From the NCBI GenBank assembly GCA_001275005.1, contig JWZX01002984.1:1-25716 (forward strand): a stretch of 25,716 bases of DNA. The letters are read 5' to 3'. The stretch comes from Chrysochromulina tobinii (taxonomy: Eukaryota; Haptophyta; Prymnesiales; Chrysochromulinaceae). Shown piece by piece: positions 16,401 through 22,547 of this stretch (position 1 is the stretch's first letter; each line of letters starts with the position of its first letter). Below the pieces are notes generated by a model. It did not search any database. It was not told the DNA's origin and saw nothing but the letters and a program-made list of their open reading frames with translations. The position numbers and the translations under genes are program-made.

Positions 16401-18782
16401 CGACAGTGCGACAGCATACACAAAGTCCTCAGCGACGGCCGTCCAGATCAGCTTGGCGTTGTGCTCAGCGCCGACGGGCTCGATCTCGTACAGGGCGACC
16501 ATCTTGTCGCGTCCGCCCACGCACATGTGCTGGCCGTGCGCGTCTAGCCCTACGCCGTACACACGTTCCGTGCGCTTGACCCTCGCGATCTCGCGCATCT
16601 CCAGAGGGGGCGGCGGCTCGCGGATCTCATTGACGCCATCGTCCTCGAGCGCCGTCCGCCCTCGAGCGCCGTCTCGAGCGCCCTCGAACGCCAGGACCTG
16701 TGCCTCAGGCGCAGGCACTGGCGCCTGAGGTGACTTGGCAGGACCGGTGCTAGCGCCCGAGACAGCGCGCGAGAGCCGGTACAGATGCGCGTTGCCGCTC
16801 CAGCAGCCGAGCACGAGGTGTGAATTATCGATTGAGAATTGCATGGATCGTCCCAGGCAACTGAACGACATGGCGGTAAAGAGCTCGAGCTGCTGGATCT
16901 GGCGCAGCCGGCTCGGGTGCGTGTCATACACGGTCAACTTCATGTTGAAGTCGGCAGCGACGAGCACGGTGCCGTCGGGCGAGAGGCGCACGCACCAGAC
17001 CACCTTAACATGCTCCCATTTGGCGAGCAGCCCCGGCGAGGTGCCGCCGGCTGGGCCCGGGCCGTGGGCGTTCGCATCGTACAGGCAGACATACCCCTTG
17101 GCCGTGTTTGTGGTTTGGCCCGAGCCGATGGCGAGGAGCGACGAGTCCGCCGACAGGTGCACCGACCACACCGAGTCGTCGGCACACGCAAAGTGGCTCA
17201 TCTCGGTGCCGGCGCAGACATTGTGCATCGTCACCTTCTTGTCGAAGCCGCCCACGACCACAATGCTGCCTGTGGACGTCAGGGCGCAGCAGCGCACACG
17301 CGCCGTGCGCGGCATCTTGCACAGCGTGGCGCCCGACACCGTATCGAAGACGGTGACGAGCTGGTCGCCGGCAACGGCGATCTTGCCTTCCTGTGAGAAG
17401 GCCACCCCTCCTTGCTGCGCGGGGCACTCGAGCCATAACAATGGCTCTAGCACGACGCCTGGGCACTCCACAACGTTTTCGGCGAGGCGTGCCACCGTTT
17501 TCCCGCCGCCCGCGCCGCCTGTGCCGCCTGGGATTGGCTGCTCACTGGCGCAATCGGCCGCAATCACGTCTCGCTGCTCGGCAGTCATCGAGTCGTGTCG
17601 AATGCGCTCTCGGCGCGTTTTGCCAAAGGCAGCTTGAGTTAGGGTACGGGTCGGTGAGCTGCCCATGGGCGAGGGCCGAGGCAAGGGGGTCGCGGGCGGC
17701 GCGATGATCTTGTGCTCGGAGACCGGGCTGAGCTGGTAGACGTCGGTACAGTCGACAGTGCCGACAGCGAGCCGGTCACAGCGTGGCGAGAGGGCAAGAG
17801 AGTACACGGTCGAGGAGCATCGGAATGCGACCATCGGTTCGCCCGCGCGCGCCTCGATGGCCTCGGGCGTGTGTAATCCCCACAGCTGCACGAGTTTCGA
17901 GTCGCCGCCCGTGCACAGCACGGACGCGTCCGCACACAGCGAGAGAGAGTTGACGGTTCCGGCGGTCTTGAAGCGCACTAACTCGGTCAGCATCTGAGTG
18001 GGCGACTGCAAGGACGTGGCCGTGCTCTCGTCGGGCAGTGCGAGGCAGTACACCACCACGTGCGTCGCCACTCCGCCAACGGCGAGGCGCGTGCCACCCG
18101 CGCCTATGGCCATGCTGTGAACATTGCCGATGAATTTGTGCTCGTAGTACAAAGAGCCGTCGTTCACGTGCCACAGGTGCATGTCGCCCGTCATGCAGCC
18201 CGCGATCAGCAACGTCTGCTTGCCCACGCCCGCGAAGCACACGGCGTTGACGCCTGACTTTGCCTTGAAGGAAGCGACCGTCGCGCCGGTTTTCGTCGAG
18301 AACACCATCGCGTTGTGGCCAGCGGGCAAGATCGAGCCAGCGGCGAAGAGGCTGTCGTCCTCGGACACAGCGACGCACGTGACGGTCTCGCCGAGATCGC
18401 GCACGAGCTTGGCGGCGCCCGCCCACTCGGGCGGCGGCTCCGCGCCGTACCGGCCGCCCCGCCGCCGACTCGAAGCACGCGAGCTGAACAGCTTCGAGAG
18501 GCCCATCTGCTCAATGGTGGTGCGTTGGTTGAGGTCGATGATCTTTGGGGTCACTGGCGGCCTTTGACCTGCCTGCGCCTTGGCCTTCTGCGCATGGGCC
18601 GCTTTCGCCACTGTGGCGAGCAAATCGGCATCCTTCCGGGCACGCTGGGCGGAGAGCGCGAAACGCGCCATTCGCGTCTTTCGCGAGGCGTTGTCGCCCC
18701 CCTCGTCGGGTTGGGCCATCATCCTGGCCGGTTCACCGGTGGCTGGGGTCGGCGAAACGGGTCCCGGCTCGACCTTGGCCAT
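13419..18782 (-). CDS. WD40 - ankyrin - TRP-like cation channel fusion
   Basis: 1,787 residues in one uninterrupted frame, starting at the first ATG (MAKVEPG...). After a basic, Ala-rich N-terminus, about 14 WD40-type repeats run from residue 130 to 890, in groups broken by linkers near 355-440 and 675-735; this fits two seven-bladed propellers. Two ankyrin-like repeats follow at about 940-1005 (DPDTGASLLHFVI..., DAHGRSCLHAAL...). The channel core spans about 1255-1610: S1 around FYQELLLYVFDLYWVLYF, S2 LLFGFFWTCFYCV, S3 MWNWFDMITIAGQVIVNVLLCL, S4 IGLLVYLQALVCLFACLRML, S5 PLFALMFIFIIAFCSAFIVIIT, pore loop FWDAFLVMINMGVYAMTD, and S6 ending LLNMLIAIMSES, as in TRP/polycystin channels. A charged, coiled-coil-like C-terminus completes it. 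It is probably a Ca2+-permeable channel in plasma or ciliary membrane. The order of domains is clear; gating and ion choice are not. Confidence 0.88.
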   Translation of the reverse strand: MAKVEPGPVSPTPATGEPARMMAQPDEGGDNASRKTRMARFALSAQRARKDADLLATVAKAAHAQKAKAQAGQRPPVTPKIIDLNQRTTIEQMGLSKLFSSRASSRRRGGRYGAEPPPEWAGAAKLVRDLGETVTCVAVSEDDSLFAAGSILPAGHNAMVFSTKTGATVASFKAKSGVNAVCFAGVGKQTLLIAGCMTGDMHLWHVNDGSLYYEHKFIGNVHSMAIGAGGTRLAVGGVATHVVVYCLALPDESTATSLQSPTQMLTELVRFKTAGTVNSLSLCADASVLCTGGDSKLVQLWGLHTPEAIEARAGEPMVAFRCSSTVYSLALSPRCDRLAVGTVDCTDVYQLSPVSEHKIIAPPATPLPRPSPMGSSPTRTLTQAAFGKTRRERIRHDSMTAEQRDVIAADCASEQPIPGGTGGAGGGKTVARLAENVVECPGVVLEPLLWLECPAQQGGVAFSQEGKIAVAGDQLVTVFDTVSGATLCKMPRTARVRCCALTSTGSIVVVGGFDKKVTMHNVCAGTEMSHFACADDSVWSVHLSADSSLLAIGSGQTTNTAKGYVCLYDANAHGPGPAGGTSPGLLAKWEHVKVVWCVRLSPDGTVLVAADFNMKLTVYDTHPSRLRQIQQLELFTAMSFSCLGRSMQFSIDNSHLVLGCWSGNAHLYRLSRAVSGASTGPAKSPQAPVPAPEAQVLAFEGARDGARGRTALEDDGVNEIREPPPPLEMREIARVKRTERVYGVGLDAHGQHMCVGGRDKMVALYEIEPVGAEHNAKLIWTAVAEDFVYAVALSADLTYCAYGGTNKAVVVLDGRTGVPHWRVALPSTVWCISMLPDSSRMAVGGELPTVNVYDLANQRDVLQLPTEMTTWDITISPDALCFTNGHFASLYGRGGTEYAWLDPPSFRVISSLITTMLTSEEQLLHAVRLILDAHPAIVNARDPDTGASLLHFVISNANQARLLELLLGAQCLIGMQADAHGRSCLHAALEQGKWRSLQQLLEALRHKRFSIIPGSMRLVAECFEAIAADYPLDFLAYIRTMPLDPEPEVLGDIDAFDVLLPSVLICGSAQRCPKGIWNAKLAQYARTANSVQRTAHQEDAKPAPRRGSIFSRVTTPPTADANIGLGSESATSESSVHGGKAQRPNSARVHSSSTRAASSTRAASSTRAALLFKPMAQTPKSTGSAAAAVTTDRSIEMGYSKKAGGGLQAFRVPIENFAGLFEHGPTPVSPLQLVVDAVVKTRDYSVFGSVLMEHLIEFKWHGFAKRAFYQELLLYVFDLYWVLYFNMEATDTQFDTWSDLLGRGGENSTGPRGGLLFGFFWTCFYCVRKLSTEMHQLRQAGVLEYLSSMWNWFDMITIAGQVIVNVLLCLRDEDGVRVDIPGMTYLYQGTVNNETTRRLGERVAADVMSGGGVGGGAAAGWPVMVDEEPGKSMRHAMRLLKKGGAGAAADESGVINYEIGLLVYLQALVCLFACLRMLYFFQGNLKLGALAHSLRTIMIDILPLFALMFIFIIAFCSAFIVIITRQFGAEPQSEHEAKFKQWHHFWDAFLVMINMGVYAMTDAAILAYGTDPVFEPAEQRFVLIMFQLYMLFVQLILLNMLIAIMSESHTRVSEQSQLVALSGRAELILEYEGDEVARHMKKAKAWEAAHKRRRGREGSRNSLDLARLQEEHEERHLLKMQRVCPRWLHILKPPEHQRSSHTGDDVTLRQLKEQLQQVAEEGASSRATQKRILVELSSRDVHEERRLLMQAMRVEMSQLREDLKEDMDGSGKGQSTFNHARVPLLQG
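15280..15330 (-). repeat. 18-bp in-frame tandem repeat in the channel gene
   Basis: Nearly three copies of gcgcgcgtgcttgaggct, encoding (SSTRAA)n in the disordered linker between ankyrin repeats and the membrane domain. The length keeps frame, so copy-number change would be tolerated. Confidence 0.9.
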
Positions 18783-19228
18783 CGGCAAATCGCGCGAGCA
18801 GGGGGAGAGGGCGCCTGTACGTTAGCCGACGCGCGAGCGACGCGCTATGAAAGGGACTGTATGAAAGCGCGACTCTCAAACTTACCGGTACCGCACAGTA
18901 CGCCGAGGTTCGCCGCGGAGTCAAGTCAAGACTTCCGGCGCGGGCCTGGTTGCAATTGTCGAGAGGCTGCAGCCTCGCCACCTAGCAGCGGCTCCGACGG
19001 CGTCCTCAACTCTAACAACTCCTCATCGATTGCGCGCGCCGAGAGGCCGTCGCCAAGCTGCGACGAGTCACGAGGGCTACCATTAGTGTGTGGGGGGGTC
19101 CGACGCGTGCGTCGCCCTCCTGCCCTCTGGTCGCGCCGTGGGTGTTGTGTGAACGCCCACGGGGGCGCCTGTGAGAGTCGTGCTTCGCCTTTCACGCATG
19201 AGACCGTCATAGGGAGGTGTGCCCGTTC
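18783..19228. promoter_or_regulatory. Divergent promoter region (channel / glycosyltransferase-methyltransferase)
   Basis: 446 bp between two outward-facing starts. It includes accggtaccg at about 18893-18902, similar to the gtaccggtac palindromes in other upstream regions. No recognisable core element beyond this. An upstream coding exon of the plus-strand gene is possible but not supported. Confidence 0.45.
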
Positions 19229-22118
19229 ATGTCCTGCTCGTGCACCCCTGGAGACCCCTTCCGCATCGCGCTGGCGCTCTACGGCTTACCGCGCAGCACG
19301 AATACCACCTCTGGTCCACTGCGCGACAACGTCATCGCGCCGCTGCGCAAGCTCGGGTGCGTCGACATCTTCCTGGTCGTCACGGTCTCCACCACCGCAG
19401 GCCGGCGTGAGATCGGAGAGACAGGCATGAGCAGCTCGTTGGGCTGGCGGGCAGTTGCTGCCTTTGACCCTTGCCGCAGCGAGATGATCGACCAGGACGT
19501 TGCGAGGGCCGATGAACGGGTGCCTCAGCCCTTCGGGCCGGACACATGGAACGATGGCTTCGGGTCGGTACGCAACCATCTGATGGAGCTCTACAGCGTG
19601 AAGACGCTCCGCGGCCTCATACGTGCCCATGAGCACGTCGGTGGCTGGCGATACACGCATGCGGCGGTTGCGCGCATCGACACGCTCATCACGCAGCCCG
19701 TCCGCTTCCACGCGTTGCCGATGCGCAACTCTCTCGTGCTCCCGCTGGTGGGCACGGCAGCTGCGGCCGTCAACGACCGCTTTGCGTACGGCGATCGGTC
19801 CGCGATTGTCGATGGCCACCTCGCACGCTGGGACGCTCTGCAGCCGTCGGCCCCAAGCAGCGCGCTCCATGCCGAGCTACTGCTCTGCTGCGTGCTGCGA
19901 GCGCGTGAGGTGGGCATTTACGGGCAGATGATCTCCATTGAGCGGGTGCGATTGGGCGGCGGCAAGAGCAGCGCCCGAGAGTCGCGGCAGGTGAGCAAAC
20001 AGCAGGCCCTGCTCGCGAGGATCGCATTCAAGGATCGCGAAGCGAAAGGCCGTGAAGAGAAGGTCTCGAAGAGAAACCTGGAGTATGCGGTGATGGAAGC
20101 TGAGGTTGCTTCTTGCCAGGCGCAGCGAAGGTGCACCGAGGGCGCCTCGAAGCCGGTAGTGCAGGCGTGCATGGAGGCGTGCCTCAAGTCGATGCTGGCG
20201 AGGGATGCGAAGGAGGCGGCGGTGACGAGCAGCATGGTCTTCAAGTTCGTGCCGGATCCGGGCGCCACGTGCCACGGCACCGTCCTCAACATCGGCAACG
20301 TATGCTTCAACTTCACCTGTGCAGCTGGGCAAATGTCCGGAGTGGTGGCGACACGCTCCTCGCTGCAGCCGCAGTACACGGCTCGCGACAATACTGGGCA
20401 GAAGTTCAGGCTGCCCGATAAGGTGATGGCCGCTACTTGCCGCTGATGGCCACTGATGGCCACTGATGGCCACTGATGGCCACTGATGGCCACTGATGGC
20501 CACTGATGGCCACTGATGGCCACTGATGGCCACTGATGGCCACTGATGGCCACTGATGGCCACTGATGGCCACTGATGGCCACGGCTTTGCCGCCGATGA
20601 CTGCCCCTCTGCGGGCCTCGGACTGCCACTGACTGCCACTCTGATGGCCTCGGACTGCCTCCATCATTAGGTGTCCTGCATGAGCGCGACGATGGACGGG
20701 AGGGCGAGGCACAAGTGGGAGCCTGTGCCTCTTCAGGATTCCCCACAGCCTCTTCAGGATTCCCCACAGCCTCTTCAGCATCCGCATGCGGCCACCTCGA
20801 TGCCCCAGGCAGCGGCGTCGATGAGCGCGATGCCGCTGCCTGCAGCCTCCGCTGCACCGGGCGAGAGCTCGACCAGTTTCGTCGGAGGAGGCGAGAGCTC
20901 GACGAGTTTCGTCAGAGGAGGCGAGAGCTCGACCAGTTTCGTCGGAGGAGTCTTCTCGGCGATTGCAACCCATTTTGGGCCCTACACAGCGCTCAACACA
21001 GCGCTCAACGCGCGCTCCGAGGCCGAGGCCGCCACGGGCGCCGTCTTGGGCACCAAGCGCTCTCGCCACCTGACGGCCACGGCGGACGCTGTGTCGGGCG
21101 TGCTTGACTGCATGCGACTCGTTCCCTCGCCCTTCGACACGTCGCCGATCCGTTCCCCACAGGCGGTGCACTCGCTGATAGCCCGTCGTGTCGCGGGTAA
21201 GAACCTCGTCGAGATCCCTCACGCTCTGCATGCAAGTGCTCACCACGGCGCCTCCACCCCTTCCCCACAGGTAAGAACCTCGTCGAGATCGGCACGCGCA
21301 CAGGCGACGGCCTCCAGTGCTATGCGCAGGTGGCGCAGGCGGCCACGGCCATTGAGATGGACCTGAGCTACTGCGAATTCCTTCGTGCGCGCGAGCGCCA
21401 GTTGCCACGTGGCAGCTACACGGTGCACTGTGAGTCCGGCACCTCGGCGGCGGGCCTCGCGCGGATGGGCAGCGCGGAGGTGATCACGTGGTGGGAGCCT
21501 CCACCAATTTTGGACATGCTCACCTTGCTGCAGCAGAGCGCGCCTCTTCTTCGACCCGATGTGGAGGCGATCACTCTCTTCGACCTCAGCTTTCACGCCG
21601 ACCAGGTGTGCTTCGCCTTCATGCGCTCCTTCGCCGCCTGGGTCGACTTCGTCGACTACGACGAGTGCGACGGCTGCGTGGCAGCCTATCGGCGAGGCCA
21701 CTTCACCGAGGCTGGCATCAACTGCGCGCGTGCGGTGGGCACCTTCGCGGTGATGGGCTTCAAGGTGCACTCGCTGCCGGGCACCATCTCCCAAATAAGG
21801 AGCTGCGTACAGCCCATGCTCAAGCTCGCCAAGCACAAGGGACTAGAGGGTGCCTTGGCCACGATGCGGGAGTCCTCGAAGGGCAAGGCAACCAAGGGCT
21901 TCAACCCAGAGTGCTCGGCGATGACGATCAACGCACTCAAGGCGTGGAAGCAGAACTATGAGCGCGCGAAGCCACGGCACCGAACGGTCCTCCGAGAGCA
22001 GTGTGCGGCGCGACAGAGCGCCGCTTGCTCCGAGCCAGCGGGCCCCTCAGCACCTCGGTGTGGCAAGTTGCGCTCCAATGAGGAGGCGCTGGCCGAGTAC
22101 CGTAGCCGCGTCGGCTAA
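19229..22118 (+). CDS. Glycosyltransferase-like domain fused to SAM methyltransferase, three exons
   Basis: The spliced model 19229-20422, 20671-21196, 21271-22118 gives 855 residues. N-terminal part (about 12-242): FRIALALYGLPRS, LRDNVIAPL, VDIFLVV, VARIDTLI, VNDRFAYGDRSAIVDGHLARW and ISIERVRLGG follow the pattern of an algal/plant family related to glycosyltransferases (DUF7796-like), with NDRFA as hallmark. A Lys/Glu-rich and then disordered linker contains two in-frame repeats. The C-terminal part has KNLVEIGTRTGDG (motif I, 578-587), TAIEMD and EVITWW, typical of a SAM methyltransferase. Intron 2 is well supported because it rejoins G-K-N-L-V-E-I-G-T-R exactly at the SAM motif; the acceptor of intron 1 is less certain, since several in-frame acceptors exist. 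No signal sequence. It is followed 430 bp later by the Roco gene. It could instead be two genes. Confidence 0.7.
20423..20670 (+). other. Intron 1 of glycosyltransferase-methyltransferase gene (repeat-filled)
   Basis: Donor GTGATG at 20423, phase 0 after PDK; proposed acceptor cattag ending at 20670, which opens a frame that continues to the methyltransferase domain. Alternative in-frame acceptors ttccccacag end at 20748, 20769 and 21162. Without splicing the frame stops at 20446 inside the repeat. Confidence 0.65.
20441..20580 (+). repeat. Perfect 10-bp minisatellite (cactgatggc)x13
   Basis: Thirteen identical consecutive copies (20451-20580) preceded by one variant, and flanked by degraded units on both sides (gtgatggccg; gactgccact ctgatggcct). 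The absence of divergence suggests recent expansion or gene conversion. The unit is related to the cctctgattg array of the protease intron: both are decamers with a gcc.CTGAT core. On the opposite strand it yields the artefact translation SGHQWPSVAI repeated. Confidence 0.97.
20728..20769 (+). repeat. Two copies of a 21-bp repeat containing a splice-acceptor-like decamer
   Basis: 20728-20748 and 20749-20769 are identical and each end in ttccccacag. They encode (PLQDSPQ) if translated. A third partial unit (cctcttcag) follows. Confidence 0.9.
20861..20950 (+). repeat. 30-bp in-frame tandem repeat x3
   Basis: Units 20861-20890, 20891-20920 and 20921-20950 begin gcgagagctcgaccagtttc and encode (GESSTSFVGG). 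Two substitutions separate the middle copy. It lies in the disordered linker before the methyltransferase domain. Confidence 0.92.
21197..21270 (+). other. Intron 2 of glycosyltransferase-methyltransferase gene, 74 bp, with exon-start duplication
   Basis: Donor GTAAGA at 21197, acceptor ttccccacag ending at 21270, phase 1 (g|gt). The first 20 bp of the intron (gtaagaacctcgtcgagatc) are identical to the first 20 bp of the next exon (21271-21290), and the base before each is also g. Splicing restores VAGKNLVEIGTRTGDG; reading through gives a frame lacking the SAM motif. Confidence 0.92.
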
Positions 22119-22547
22119 ACCCCAACGGTCAAATTGTGTGAGGAGTGAGAGTTCAGCAGAGAAGGGACCCCTATTGACTACTGTTTAGGTCGGGTAGCGT
22201 AGAGGGGGGGGTTAAAGTTTGAGCGCAGAGCGGACATCGACATGCCGAAAGCGCCGTAAACAGGAGCTGACTTTTCGTGTATGCCGTTTGTTCCGTCGGT
22301 CGCCCCTGCAGGTTTGCGTCCCCGCCTGCCTCCCCTCGTGCCGTGTGGGGGCAACACGGGACAGACATGGTGTGGTTTTCGTTCGGGTTGGTGGTGACGA
22401 ACCGCAAACTTGGTGACGACCGCAAAAGTTCTTTCTCGCAGCCGCTTCCGCCGCCGCCGCCGCCGCCGCCGCCGCCTCCGCTGTCGCCGCAGCCGACGAC
22501 GACGACACTTCCACCACCTTCACCACCTCCATCGAGTACTGTAATTC
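22119..22547. other. Intergenic / Roco 5' region
   Basis: No gene seen. It contains a (ccg)n run at 22448-22476 in the probable 5' UTR of the Roco gene, followed by acgacgacg and caccacctt repeats up to 20 bp before the ATG. Confidence 0.5.
22448..22476 (+). repeat. (CCG)n trinucleotide run
   Basis: Nine CCG units plus two bases, about 70 bp upstream of the Roco ATG, probably in the transcribed leader. Confidence 0.9.

Noticed and set aside
18315-19430. 371-residue plus-strand open frame crossing the divergent promoter
   Set aside because: Its first part is antisense to the channel N-terminus and its end overlaps the glycosyltransferase-like gene in another frame; Arg/Ala/Gly-rich composition with no domain.
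19877-21408. Long minus-strand open frames with repeated SGHQWPSVAI
   Set aside because: They are the reverse reading of the (cactgatggc)n array plus the antisense of well-supported plus-strand exons; a 10-bp repeat cycles through all three frames without a stop on that strand.
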